Assembly: GCA_963763325.1 (NCBI GenBank)
Contig: CAVXOL010000001.1
Span: 248,001-312,000, forward strand
DNA: 64,000 bases
DNA from: JBBECJ01 sp963763325
Lineage (GTDB): Bacteria > Chloroflexota > Chloroflexia > Thermomicrobiales > CFX8
Direction of reading: 5' to 3'
The position numbers and the translations under genes are program-made. Of the stretch, positions 9,327 through 19,644 are shown piece after piece; the stretch's first letter is position 1, and every line of letters starts with the position of its first letter. The notes below the pieces were generated by a model. That model was given only the letters and a program-made list of their open reading frames with translations. It made no database searches and was not told the origin of the DNA.

Positions 9327-10133
9327 TCACTTGCGGGCGATAAACGTCACCGTCCGGTCATCCACTGTGGCTGGCGCGTGTGTGTACGCGGCGTAGATCG
9401 CAATATCGCCGAAGCCAGCGTCGGTGAGCAATGCGCGAAGCTCGTGGAGAAAGTACAGGTTCTCGATCAGCGTTCCCTCCTCGGTTGCGACCAGCTCTCC
9501 GTCTCGCCACAATGTCACGCGAGTCTCGCGGGTCAACCGTTGCAGGAGAGGATCAAGTCCGGCGATGCGCGTCATCGTCTCGTACTCGTCCCCGTTCGAC
9601 GCTCGGCGGCGTGGGCCAGTCCCCGTTTCGAACCATGGTTCTGGCAGCTGTTGTCGGTGCTCTGGCAGCCAGTATTGCCATTCGCTCGCATGGAAATAGG
9701 GAAGGTAGTGGTTGACGACGAGCCGACCACCCGGCGCCAAGTGTTGGTGACAGCGTCGCAGCGCCTCGGCATCCTGCTCACGATGGCCGCCGATCCCGAA
9801 CGAGTCACAGATGTAGATCGTCCGATAGCGACGCGGGAGGTCGAGCGCGTGCATCGCCTGTGCATACAACGCGGGCGACAACCCGTTCTCGGCAGCGCGC
9901 TGACGACACCCTTTGAGCATGTCCGCCGATAGATCGCAGCCGTCCACATCCAGCCCGGCGTCGAGCAGGGGCAGGAGCACCCGACCAGTGCCACAGGCGA
10001 GATCGAGGGCCGGTTGCCCGTCGTCTTCGATCAGCGGTCGGAGGTAGGTGACTTCCGTTGCGGCGTCCTGATTGAATTCTGCCCACCATTGAGCCATGAG
10101 TCCGTGGTGCCACGTTTGCGGCTGGTCGGTCAT
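9327..10133 (-). CDS. Class I SAM-dependent methyltransferase
   Basis: An intact protein of 268 residues. The AdoMet-binding motif I is PALDLACGTGRVLLPLLDAG (about 45-65). Motif II follows as DVDGCDLSADML, then an acidic turn ICDSFGIGG and a post-motif strand LAPGGRLVVNHY. This is the class I Rossmann methyltransferase layout of the UbiE/Methyltransf_25 type. The substrate cannot be told. The ATG at 10133 is preceded by GGAGG at a good spacing. The gene is divergent from the secreted PD40 protein at 10376, with about 240 bp between the starts. Confidence 0.85.
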   Translation of the reverse strand: MTDQPQTWHHGLMAQWWAEFNQDAATEVTYLRPLIEDDGQPALDLACGTGRVLLPLLDAGLDVDGCDLSADMLKGCRQRAAENGLSPALYAQAMHALDLPRRYRTIYICDSFGIGGHREQDAEALRRCHQHLAPGGRLVVNHYLPYFHASEWQYWLPEHRQQLPEPWFETGTGPRRRASNGDEYETMTRIAGLDPLLQRLTRETRVTLWRDGELVATEEGTLIENLYFLHELRALLTDAGFGDIAIYAAYTHAPATVDDRTVTFIARK

Positions 10134-10375
10134 GGGAGCCTCCGCATCGTCGGTCGCGCGCAAAAACCACCAGCGACGGGTGAGACGCCTCAGCGGCAGT
10201 ACGCGAGGATCGTCCCGGATCGTTCCGGCTGGTGCGGTGACTATGTGCTGCAACTGTATCGTACCGAACGCTCGAATACGCCCGGTCTGCATCTGGCGCT
10301 CGCCACTTGCGCAACTGCTGGCGATCACCTAGGCTGCGGCTGCGGATCACCATCGAACGACGAAAGGACAGCGCC

Positions 10376-12223
10376 ATGTCTCGCGTCCGACTGACCCGTC
10401 TGCTCATCGTCACGACCGTGCTGCTCGCGAGTCAGCTCGCGACACCCCTCGCTGCCCAGCCACCCGCAACCGATGCCTTCCTACGGGTCTGGATACGGAC
10501 TGACCAACCCGTCGCTGACCACCTCGTCAATCGCACGTGGATGTGGGGGCCGCACGCCGCCAGCATGCTGCTCACCGAACCCTATGCCGAGTCTCCGGGC
10601 GGAGAGCGGCTCGTCCAGTACTTCGACAAGTCCCGGATGGAGGTGACCCAGCCGGGCGCCGACCCATCCAGTGACTGGTACGTCACCAATGGCCTGCTGG
10701 TCGTTGAACTCGTCTCCGGTCGCCAGCAGGTCGGTGACGACACCTTCATCGAGGTTGCCCCAGCGACGATCCCGGTCGCCGGAGACGCGGTCGCGCCAGA
10801 TTCGCCGACCTACGCTACGATGGCGCTCGTCCTCGACGCTCCGCCGCTGGCTGATGGTGAGGTGGTGACGACGATGCTCCACCGTGACGGGACGACGACC
10901 ACTAGCCCCGAGTACAGTGACGACACCGTCTATGCCGCCTATCCCGTTCGAGTACCGGGCATCGACCAGCAGGTCGCCTCGGTGTTCTGGACGTTCATGA
11001 CGTCGTCGGGCGTGGTCTCGGAGGGTGACACCCCCACCAATGCGCCACTATTCCCCAACCCGTTCTATGCTACCGGCTACCCAATCACGCAGCCGTATTG
11101 GGCCGAGGTCAAGGTCGGCGGTGAAGTGCGGGTCGTCCTCATCCAGTGCTTCGAGCGCCGCTGTCTCACCTATGACCGCAGCCAGCCTGAGGGATGGCAG
11201 GTTGAGGCAGGCAATGTCGGGCGGCACTCCTACCAGTGGCGCTATGGGACGCCACTCCCGACAGCACCTGACCCGCCGCCGTCTGGTCGCATCCTGTTCC
11301 GCAATGACGTCGCGGGAGAACCGGACGTCTTCGCCGTCGATCCGGATGGGACGGACGTCGTCAACCTGACCGATACACCCGGCTGGGATATCGATGCGGT
11401 CTGGTCGCCGGACGGAACGCAGATCGCCTTCGCCAGTGAGCGTGATGGCGACCCTGACGTCTATGTCATGCAGGCCGATGGCAGTGGTGTCCGCAACCTG
11501 ACCAACAACACCGCGATCTGGGATAGTTCCCCAATCTGGTCGCCGGACGGCACGCAACTGCTCTTCCAGACGGATCGAGACGGCAACAACATCGGTGATG
11601 AGTTGTTTCTGATGAACGCTGACGGCAGCAACCAACGGCTGGTCGATCCGCGTGCGAGTACAGCCCAGTGGTCGCCCGATGGGACTCTGATCGCGTTCAT
11701 GACGACCGGCGTCGAGGCAACGGACATCGTCGTCATGCATCCGGATGGCACGGGCCGGACGACGTTGACCCGGGTTTCGCAGTACGCGAGTTGGCTGCGC
11801 TGGTCACCAGATGGAACGTTGCTTGCCTTCCAGCAGCAGGTCGATGGCAACACGGACATCTACACCATTCGGGTCGTTGATGGTGCTCTCACGCGGCTCA
11901 CGGATGACCCGGCACTTGACCTTCAGCCAGACTGGTCGCCAGACGGTCAGTCCATTGCCTTCGAGTCCGAACGGGACAACGCCCCTGACGTCTGGGTGAT
12001 GCGGGCTGATGGGAGTCATGAAGCCAACCTGACTCACGACCGCGCTGGAGACTGGTGTCGTCCGTGCAGTTGGTCGCCGGGCAGCCGTTACATTGCGTTT
12101 CAGTCCAATCGGGGATTGGCAAGCATCGGTGGCGACGACATCTATCTCGTCAGTGTCCACACCCGAGAGATGTGGCAGGTCACAATGATGACGATGGCCT
12201 CGACGCCCGAGTGGTCGCCGTAA
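10376..12223 (+). CDS. Secreted PD40/TolB-like beta-propeller protein with shared N-terminal module
   Basis: An intact protein of 615 residues. A signal peptide (RLTRLLIVTTVLLASQLATP) ends near residue 25 at an Ala-rich site. Residues about 28-300 form a module with WMWGPHAASML, VQYFDKSRMEVTQPG, WYVTNGLLVVELVSG and a paired-cysteine piece QCFERRCLTYDRSQP. Residues about 310-610 hold at least six PD40 repeats (VWSPDGTQIAFASERDGDPD, IWSPDGTQLLFQTDRDGNN and so on), forming a TolB-like propeller. The ATG at 10376 follows GAAAGGA. The protein is probably exported. The convergent gene at 12383-14215 has the same architecture. No catalytic residues are evident. Confidence 0.8.
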   Translation: MSRVRLTRLLIVTTVLLASQLATPLAAQPPATDAFLRVWIRTDQPVADHLVNRTWMWGPHAASMLLTEPYAESPGGERLVQYFDKSRMEVTQPGADPSSDWYVTNGLLVVELVSGRQQVGDDTFIEVAPATIPVAGDAVAPDSPTYATMALVLDAPPLADGEVVTTMLHRDGTTTTSPEYSDDTVYAAYPVRVPGIDQQVASVFWTFMTSSGVVSEGDTPTNAPLFPNPFYATGYPITQPYWAEVKVGGEVRVVLIQCFERRCLTYDRSQPEGWQVEAGNVGRHSYQWRYGTPLPTAPDPPPSGRILFRNDVAGEPDVFAVDPDGTDVVNLTDTPGWDIDAVWSPDGTQIAFASERDGDPDVYVMQADGSGVRNLTNNTAIWDSSPIWSPDGTQLLFQTDRDGNNIGDELFLMNADGSNQRLVDPRASTAQWSPDGTLIAFMTTGVEATDIVVMHPDGTGRTTLTRVSQYASWLRWSPDGTLLAFQQQVDGNTDIYTIRVVDGALTRLTDDPALDLQPDWSPDGQSIAFESERDNAPDVWVMRADGSHEANLTHDRAGDWCRPCSWSPGSRYIAFQSNRGLASIGGDDIYLVSVHTREMWQVTMMTMASTPEWSP

Positions 12224-12382
12224 GCCGTCATGACATTTGGCTGATCCATCGCAATGACATGGTTCTCAAGCAGGTCGCTCCTTGCACGTCGCACGGTGTT
12301 TCCGATCTGCTAGCACAGGATGAGGTGTCAGTGAAAGACATTCTGTGACGACGTTGGGAGACGAGAAAACGCATGCCCGTCC

Positions 12383-14215
12383 TTACCGCACTCCCCCGTG
12401 ACTTTCTGCAACGACGACGTAGAGGATCGACATACCATCCGGTGACCAGTCAGGGTTGAGTTCGGACGATGGCGTATCGGTCAGTTGGTGCACGACTCCG
12501 GTGTCGACATCGAGCACGACGATGTCGCTGTTGCGCTCAGGATTTCCATACACGAATGCGATCTGGTGTCCGTCAGGAGACCACCGCATACTGAAGACGT
12601 GGCTCGGGCTCTCATAGAGCACGTGCTCGTTCGTGCCGTCAGCGTTCATCGTCACCACGTCGATGCCAGCATCGCTCTGACGGACAAAGGCCAGCTGCTG
12701 ACGCACCGGGGACCACGCCATCTCGACCTCGATCGCTGGACTCGCGGTGAGATTGCGTACCTCGGTCCCGTCACGGCGAACGGTCCAGATATCGGCGTTG
12801 GCAGCGTCCGTCCAGAATGCGATCTGCGTCCCATCAGCGATCCAGACCGGCCCGCCCTTGAAGCCGGGGAAATCTGTGAGCCGCTGTGGATTGGTTCCAT
12901 CGGTGTCGATGACGTAGATCTCGCTCGGGCCGTCGATCTGGGACGACACGAAGGCAATCTGCTGGCCGTCTGGTGACCACGCGGGCCACGAATTGCCAAT
13001 GGATAGCGTCGCTGTCGGAATGTTCTCATGGCTCGTCAGCCGCTGCTGGCCCGACCCATCAGCGGCGATCACGTAGATTTGCGGGTATTCGTTCGGCACG
13101 ACACCTGCAACCGCGATCCGTTGGCTATCCGGAGACCAACTGAGACCATAGCCGGCAATGTCCGACAGCCACCGGACATTGGTGCCGTCGGCATCCATGG
13201 CGAACAGCCCACCGCTACCGTTGTGCCAGCGGAAGAAAGCGATGGTGCTGCCATCCGGAGACCAGACGGGTCCACCATCCTGCCCTGACGACTCGGTGAG
13301 TGGACGCTGTCCCGATCCATCGACGTTCATGATGAAGATCTCAGATGTCGGGATTCGGCTGTAGCGCCATTGGTGGTAGTGTCGGCCCACATTGCCCATC
13401 TCGACCTGCCACGCAGGGCTGTTGTCTGGGGTATAGGTGAGACAACGCCGTTCGAAGCACTGCACGAGGACGTTGCGCTCGTGTCCATCGACACGGACCG
13501 TCGTCCAGTACGCTTCGGTGATTGGGCGACCGGTAGCGTACAGGCCGCTGATGACGCCAGTCGTGATGGTGTCGTTGACGTAGATTGGCCCCTGCGCTTC
13601 GATAAAGTCCTGAAAGTGTGAGGCGATAGCGTGATGGGTGTACGGGTCTTCAGCGGCGACCGTCACCTGATAGCTCGCTGTATCCACGTCTGACCCGACC
13701 GTGCCGTCCCGGGCAATTGTCTGCGTGATGACGGAACCCAGCGGCAAGGCTGGATCGTCGGTGTGGTCACGAAACGTTCGATAGGTCGGGCCATCGGGAT
13801 CATCGAGGTCACCAGCCACGTTGATCTCTGCGATAGGCATCGGCTCGAACGCGGTATCGCCGACTTGGAGCTGGCCGGAAATCATCTCAACAACCAGCAG
13901 GCCGTTGGAGACATACCATTCCGAGGTCGGGTCATCGGCGGGGCGGGTGATCTCCATCCGGCTCTTGTCGAAGTACTGCACCTGCCGGGTACCGTCAGGA
14001 GCCTCGACATAGTCCTCGTCAAACACGTCGGTAAAGGCGTCAGGTCCCCACATCCATGACCGGATGACAGTACCATCCTGAACCGGCTTATCGGTTCGTG
14101 CCCACGTTCGCCAGAAGGCATCCGTGCCGGGAGCGACCGCAGCAGCTGGAACAGCACTAAGTACCGGAAGCGACAGGACCACGACCAGCAGAATCAGACG
14201 CCAGACCCGCGACAT
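12383..14215 (-). CDS. Secreted PD40/TolB-like beta-propeller protein, paralogue of 10376-12223
   Basis: An intact protein of 610 residues. It has a signal peptide (RVWRLILLVVVLSLPVLSAV), then the same N-terminal module: WMWGPDAFTDVFDEDY, VQYFDKSRMEITRPADD, WYVSNGLLVVEMISGQLQVG and QCFERRCLTYTPDNS. A propeller of PD40 repeats follows (VWSPDGSTIAFFRW, AWSPDGQQIAFVSS, RWSPDGHQIAFVYG). The start at 14215 follows AAGGAG by 8 bases. The two genes converge, 159 bp apart, and likely arose by inverted duplication. Binding of a wall or surface partner is a reasonable guess for both; nothing proves it. Confidence 0.8.
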   Translation of the reverse strand: MSRVWRLILLVVVLSLPVLSAVPAAAVAPGTDAFWRTWARTDKPVQDGTVIRSWMWGPDAFTDVFDEDYVEAPDGTRQVQYFDKSRMEITRPADDPTSEWYVSNGLLVVEMISGQLQVGDTAFEPMPIAEINVAGDLDDPDGPTYRTFRDHTDDPALPLGSVITQTIARDGTVGSDVDTASYQVTVAAEDPYTHHAIASHFQDFIEAQGPIYVNDTITTGVISGLYATGRPITEAYWTTVRVDGHERNVLVQCFERRCLTYTPDNSPAWQVEMGNVGRHYHQWRYSRIPTSEIFIMNVDGSGQRPLTESSGQDGGPVWSPDGSTIAFFRWHNGSGGLFAMDADGTNVRWLSDIAGYGLSWSPDSQRIAVAGVVPNEYPQIYVIAADGSGQQRLTSHENIPTATLSIGNSWPAWSPDGQQIAFVSSQIDGPSEIYVIDTDGTNPQRLTDFPGFKGGPVWIADGTQIAFWTDAANADIWTVRRDGTEVRNLTASPAIEVEMAWSPVRQQLAFVRQSDAGIDVVTMNADGTNEHVLYESPSHVFSMRWSPDGHQIAFVYGNPERNSDIVVLDVDTGVVHQLTDTPSSELNPDWSPDGMSILYVVVAESHGGVR

Positions 14216-14788
14216 GGCGATGGCTCCTTGATTTGAACAAACCAGTTGTTGCGTCCCGACAGCATAGCTGGGCAACCTGCGCAGCGCAACCTCTTCCTTG
14301 CGGCGTCCGCTGGGTATCAATACATCTCCAACGATGACGGGGACACCATCGGGCACGCCTCGACCTAAACATTAAAACGGAGAATCGTCTGCTCCGGGAT
14401 TATGAGGCAGGTTCAGCATTTTAATGCTGTCGGGACGATCCGACTTCTGACGCACGCCCGGATCATCGAGACGCAAGAACGGGCACGAACGCCCAGAATC
14501 GCCTGTACGGAAATCAAGGTGTCATTCCTCATGCGCGAAGCTCTCGCCTCGCAGCGGGGCGCGTGGGATGTCTGAGAGGCATGCTGATACTAACGCCGTG
14601 AACTTTTTAGAGTCCTTTGCGACGGCATGCCTGCATCCTGTGGAAGCTTTCGAGAGCTTATCAACGTTGTGGTTACCAAGCGCCCTGTGTTGGGATTTTA
14701 ATCCGTTGAGCTGTGGTGGCGATACGGTGCGCCGCCAAGGGCTACAAAAACAAGAATAGCCCAATAGAAATGCAAATGACTAAAAAGA
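14216..14788. other. Long AT-richer intergenic region
   Basis: No convincing gene. The segment from about 14580 to 14790 is clearly richer in A and T than its surroundings and probably holds promoter elements for the VOC gene at 14789. A pair CATTAAAA (about 14369) and TTTTAATG (about 14418) forms an 8-base inverted repeat with a spacer of roughly 40 bases, perhaps an operator. Short open frames in both strands carry no recognisable motif. Confidence 0.4.
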
Positions 14789-15155
14789 ATGGGGGAGCCT
14801 GTGGCCGCGAGCATCGCCGTGATCGTCATCGACTGCAACGACTCCGGGCCGGTTGCCGCCTTCTGGAAAGCCGCGCTTGGCTACGAAGAAGCGGCTCGGG
14901 ACGGCGACTGGGTTAAGTTACGTGATCCGGCGGGCGTCGGGCCAGCGCTCGCCATTGATCCGGTGCCGGAGGGCAAGGTCGTCAAGAACCGTGTCCATCT
15001 CGACCTCAGGCCGTCGGGAAGCGTCGAGGACGAGGTCGCCCGCTTGGAGGGACTCGGTGCGCGGGTCGTCCAGTGTCGTTCCCGGCAGCCATGTCGTCAT
15101 GCGTGATCCGGAAGGGAACGAGTTCTGCGTGGTCGAGCCGACGACACTCGCGTAA
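14789..15155 (+). CDS. VOC/glyoxalase-like protein, one frameshift
   Basis: A small protein of about 120 residues of the glyoxalase-like superfamily. The N-terminal strand SIAVIVIDCNDSGPVAAFWK, then ALGYEEAARDGDWVKLRDP, LAIDPVPEGKVVKNRVHLDL (with the metal-side His) and VVMRDPEGNEFCVVEP are typical. The frame must be changed near 15070 to connect GLGARVV to PGSHVVMRDP. Members bind small ligands or catalyse glyoxalase or dioxygenase reactions; the substrate is unknown. Fragments of close relatives lie at 9118-9226 and 26213-26345. The ATG at 14789 is chosen because the next codons match the family start. Confidence 0.7.
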
Positions 15156-15203
15156 GTTGGCCAGCCCGGCAGCGCCAACGGGCAAAAACGACAAGAGCAG
15201 GTC

Positions 15204-15509
15204 TTACGAGAGTGCCCGCCGAAACACCTGTCGTGAACGGCCATCTGGCCGGGGCAGCGCTGGTTCTGCTACCTGAATGCCCAGTCGCTCGTAGAAGCGT
15301 CGTGCAGGCATCCCCATCGGTACGCCGTCGCCAAACGTCACGACGGCCAGCGTGGAGGGTGATTCGAGCAACCCAGCGACATGCTCGACCAATCGGCTGC
15401 CAACACCTCGACGGTGAGAACCGCGCTCTAATCGCAGTATTGTGATGCGTCGCACCTGCCAGTCTCGATATTCCAGTTTGGGAGCATTGTGTTGATACCG
15501 TGTTCGGTC
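15204..15509 (-). pseudogene. GNAT acetyltransferase, C-terminal fragment
   Basis: On the minus strand the frame encodes ITILRLERGSHRRGVGSRLV followed by EHVAGLL and ARRFYERLGIQVAEPALPRP. The R-G-x-G-x-G-S/R segment is the acetyl-CoA pyrophosphate loop (motif A) of GNAT enzymes, and RRFYERLGI is motif B. The usual N-terminal 70 or so residues are absent: an in-frame TGA lies just upstream and no ATG precedes the domain. It is either a truncated gene or one interrupted by a frameshift. Confidence 0.65.
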
Positions 15510-15638
15510 TCACAGCCATATCGGTTGAGACGAGCTATTGCCCTAGCATGTACGTGCATCTTGCATGTCATAACGATTCCCGTTATGGTGATTGACACAG
15601 ACCCAAGTCCATTTGCATCGCACCAAGGAGCACAGCGC

Positions 15639-18225
15639 ATGCGCGTCAAACTGATCGTGCCTAGTATCGTGCTGGTTCTGGTCTTCGCGTTCGGCGGGCT
15701 GGTGAGTGCTGCCGGCACCTATCCATCTCAGTTGCCTGACTTCGCGCATCCCGACACGCCCCATGTTGATGCCCATCCGGCCGTTCCGCCCTTCTCACCC
15801 GCCAGCGGCCAGACGGATTTCCATCCGACCGGGCAGCGGGCACTGCTGGTTGTCTATGTGCGCTTCAGTGACTACACCAACCAGGTTCCAGAGTCGCAGA
15901 TCCACGACCGCTTCTTCCCGATCGGAACCTTCGGGACGGTCGCCAACTATTACCAGAATGCCTCCTTCTACAACTTCAGCCTCCGGCCCGCCCAGGAGTC
16001 GGGCGGCGTGCCCAATGATGGTGTCGTCACCGTCGACCTGGGATCATCGGCCGACTTCAATGCTAAGTCGGAGCCGGATCAGAACGGGACGGTGCTGAAC
16101 GCGGTCGATCCGTTCGTCGACTTCGCCTACTTTGACGGCGTTGCCGGCGGCGGAAACGGTGACGGCAAAGTCACCTGGGACGAGCTGGCCTTCTTCTGGA
16201 TGGCGACATCCCAGTCCGCTGCCGAAAACTGTGGCAAGAACCGTGGTATCCCCAATAACAAGGTGCTGGACGGCAAGACGCTCGTCTTTACGGCATCAGA
16301 CGCCCGGACGCTGACCAACACGATGACGCTCGTGCACGAACTCGGTCACCAGGCGCTCAACGTCGACGACCTGTACATCATCGGGATGGGTCCGTATGCG
16401 ATCGGGGCCGGAACGTGTGGCACGAACCAGAACGCGTACTTCTACCCGAATGCGTATGAACGGGTGCACTGGGGTTGGGACGAACCACTCGTCGTGACGA
16501 AGGACGGGTTCTACTCGGTCTTCAACAGCGCCGACAATGGCCCGGCGATCTACTCCTACATCCTGTACGACCCCGACAAGGGACCCGGGGACTACTTCAT
16601 CGTCGAGAACCGCCAGCAGCGCAACAATACCTATGACTGGTCAATCGCGGACAGTGGGCTGATCATCTGGCGCGTGCGCGATTCAGCCTGGCCGGCAAGC
16701 CAACTCACGGCGCGCGTCGTCAACCTGATGCGACCTGACGGCACAATCGTGCCCAACGCGTATGGCGGTAGCAACGTCGACGCCTGGGATCCAAGCGACA
16801 CGAACACGCCGCAGCGCACGATGTCGCGTCCGTGGGATGACGGCACACCGTCGAATGTCGCGGTCCGAGCAATTCGACAAGACCAGGATTTCACCAGCGT
16901 CAACACGATCACGGCCTACTTCGATGTGCGCGGTCCGGGTGTCCTGGTTGATCCCACCACTCCACAAGGGGCATTGATCCGTCCATCAATTGCCATCGGC
17001 GGCACGATCAACGTGTCCTTCCCGGTGATGAACACCGGTGAAGCGACGGATACCTTCGACTTCACGATTCTCGTGCCAACCGGCTGGTCAGCGACGACGC
17101 AGCAGATGACCCTCGCGGCCGGCCAGCAGGCCACAGCGACGATCGCAGTCACGGCGTCAAGTGCCGCGACCGAGGGGTTCCGAACCGTGGCGGCACGAGG
17201 CCGCAGCACAACGGATAGCACCATCTCGACAACAGTCGATTTCTTCATCGACGTCACCAAGCGGGATGTCACGCTGCAGTACACCGGTGACACGACAGTC
17301 GACTACTCTGACTCGGCCACGCTTTCAGCAGTGGTCCGCGATGCGATCACGAATGAACCGCTGGCCGGCAAGCAGGTCGTGTTCATTCTGTTCGACGAGT
17401 CATACTCGGTGACGACTGGTTCCGATGGCGTGGCAAGCACGAGTGTCGTAGTGACGGAAGCACCGACCATCGACACGATATCGGTTGCGGTCGTTGAAGA
17501 TGCGACTCACCGTGCCAAAGCGATCGGCGCGCAACTCACCGTGGAGCCGGAAACCGTGAGCATCCAGATCGCGAGCCCGCTTGTCCAATCCGCAACGGGA
17601 TCGCCCAGCCTGACGCTGATGGCGACGGAGGAAGACGACGGTTCTCCTGGCGACCTGGCGCTGGCTGGAGCACAGATCGTTCTCCAGCCAACGCTCAGCG
17701 CGACGCCACAGACGCTTGCACTCAACTTCGATGCGAGTGGCAACGGCAGCGTGTCACTGGCGACCGTGCCGGCCGACCTCTGGGCGATGACGATTAGCGT
17801 GAGCTGGAAGCTACTACGTCGGATCGAGTCTCAACACCGAACTGATCCTCTTCGACCCGGCCTGGCGTGTCTTCGGATCGGCGAGTGGGCCGGATTCGAC
17901 CGGCAAACAAGTGAAGCTCGTCGCCGATGCGAAATATTCCGGGACCAGTCCTGTTGGCGTGGTCCAGATGCAACTCAGGCCATTCAAGTTTGAGAGTGCG
18001 CAGATCCGGTGGATCGTCGCCGTTGGACAACGTGCAGTAGTTGAAGTGGTCGGAGACTGGAATGGGACGACAGCGGTGCTCCGGGCCGAGATCGTCGATG
18101 GCGGTCTTTCAGGCGGTGGCGGGGACCGCTTCAGTCTACGTATCACCAGTACGACCGGCACAGTGCTGTACCAGAGTGGAGAGGTCATCCGGCAGAATGG
18201 GAATCTGCTCGTGACCAGATCGTAG
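15639..18225 (+). CDS. Secreted M6-family metalloprotease with Ig-like C-terminal domains, one late frameshift
   Basis: A signal peptide (LIVPSIVLVLVFAFGGLVSA) is followed by an M6 (immune inhibitor A-like) catalytic domain. This domain has ALLVVYVRFSDYTNQVP, VANYYQNASFYNFSL, the zinc site VHELGHQALNVDDLY (H-E-L-G-H with a downstream Asp) and FIVENRQQRNNTYDW. From about residue 440 there are beta-sandwich domains (NVSFPVMNTGEATDTFDFTI; DSATLSAVVRDAITNEPLAG). The frame slips near 17805; the continuing frame reads SYYVGSSLNTELILFDPAWR and ends at 18225. The ATG at 15639 follows AAGGAG by 8 bases. The protease is expected to be exported and to degrade protein; regulation is not visible. Confidence 0.85.
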
Positions 18226-18489
18226 GCGGGGCGTCGTCGCTCGACGTAGACGGTGACGTGCTGCCATCAACACGGGCGTTGATGGCGGCAGGTCGCCTCA
18301 TTGTGCCAGCGGTTCAGCGTGCGACGCCGTATCGACATTGGTCGTTATCTCTGAAGGCACTGCTGGGATCGCCTCGGCTGCGCTTACTGGTGTCGAATCA
18401 CGTCGATACGATGGACACCGGTCATTTCATCAACGACAACAGTCCGCTTTAGACTCCTCAACGGGTTCCGTGGCAACCGACAACGAAGC

Positions 18490-18920
18490 GGTGGAGTTGA
18501 CCCGATTTTGGTGGACAGGTTGACATGAGGCGACCAGCCTAAGCGTGGTCAAGCCCTCCTCGAAGGCGACCGGACGCTGATAGCCCAGAGCCGAGTGCAG
18601 CCGCTGCCGATTGTCGAAGCCTTCGATCCTCGCGACGATCGCCTGCCGGGCGGCCCGACGGGTCGGCCAGGACTGGCGGTCGATCAGTTCGGTCTTGAGC
18701 GTGGCGAAGAAGCTCTCGGCCAACGCGTTGTCGTCACAGTCGCTGGTCCGGCTCATCGAGGCGCTGATGCCGTGTGCGTGCAACAACACCCGATAGGCGC
18801 TCGCCGCGTACTGACTCCCACGATCCGTGTGATGGATCAGGTTGGTGGCAGGCCGGCGTCGCTCCAGCGCCATCGTCAGTGCCGCCTGCTGGCGCGCCGA
18901 GACGCCCCGCCGCAGCCAGC
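18490..18920 (-). mobile_element. IS3-family transposase (OrfB) remnant
   Basis: The minus strand encodes the C-terminal half of an IS3 OrfB integrase: HHTDRGSQYAASAYRVLL with the second catalytic Asp, DDNALAESFFATLKTELID with the catalytic Glu, and RLHSALGYQRPVAFE. The first Asp box and all of OrfA are missing; upstream of about 18900 the frame no longer resembles a transposase. The sequence around 18490-18515 (GTTGACCCGATTTTGGTGGA) looks like an IS3-type terminal repeat. This is a decayed, non-autonomous remnant bounding the accessory stretch to its right. Confidence 0.8.
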
Positions 18921-19296
18921 ATCGTAGCCGGAGCGACCTGCAGGTCGAGGATGCTGGCGTGGCTCTCGCTCACTGGGTGGCGTTTGACAGGGTGGCGGTG
19001 CACACGGCGTTCTCCGTCTCGGCGGCTGATGACAGCCCGTCGAGGCGATAATACTGTTGGCGGTTACGACGACAGCAATTGCACCGTCAGCGTGAGGCAG
19101 GACGTCAGGCAGAGCGTGGGATCGTGACACCGGGTTTGGGTAACATGTCTGACACGTGGCAAGAACCGTCGCGATGTTCGACTCCCAGTAGTCGTAACTG
19201 CTGCTAAGGAAACCAGCGCGTGTTGGCACGCCGATGCCGCGACCACGTGGGTGGCGGTCTCCATGGCGACCTGCTGCATGGCTGAGGAGTGAATCG
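18921..19296. other. Intergenic, no gene seen
   Basis: The stretch between the IS3 remnant and the small gene at 19297 has only short overlapping frames with no motif or ribosome site. It may contain further degraded insertion-sequence DNA, but I could not recognise any. Confidence 0.35.
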
Positions 19297-19644
19297 TTAC
19301 GGTGCACGCAGTTTCGCAAACTCGCGACAGAGCACGGATTCGGTATAGGTACAGGAGCGGGACTCACCCGGTGGATGCGCCTGGACGTAGAGGCAGGTGC
19401 CATACATGTCAGCGTAGAACACCGTCGTCGGGGCGGCGTCAACCGGCGAACTGGTCTCTCCACTCCCGACCACAACGAGGGCGAAAGACACACTCGATGC
19501 TGGAGGTGCCGTGCTCCCGAGTGCTCGCTCAGCCGCGACAGCCAGGGCGAGCAGATTCGCCTGCGTCTCGGCTAGCGCCCTCTGCAGGAATGCCAGTTCC
19601 ATCCCCTCGTGCTGTACCGACTCCGGCGGTAGATCAGGTATCAC
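19297..19644 (-). CDS. Hypothetical protein, 115 residues
   Basis: A GTG start at 19644 is preceded by AAGGAGG at good spacing, which supports a real gene. The N-terminal half is a predicted helix rich in Ala and Leu (MELAFLQRALAETQANLLAL). The middle is hydrophobic (SVSFALVVVGSG) and the C-terminal half has three cysteines (GTCLYVQ, RSCTYTESVLC). No family is recognised, and neighbouring genes give no hint of function. Confidence 0.5.
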   Translation of the reverse strand: MIPDLPPESVQHEGMELAFLQRALAETQANLLALAVAAERALGSTAPPASSVSFALVVVGSGETSSPVDAAPTTVFYADMYGTCLYVQAHPPGESRSCTYTESVLCREFAKLRAP

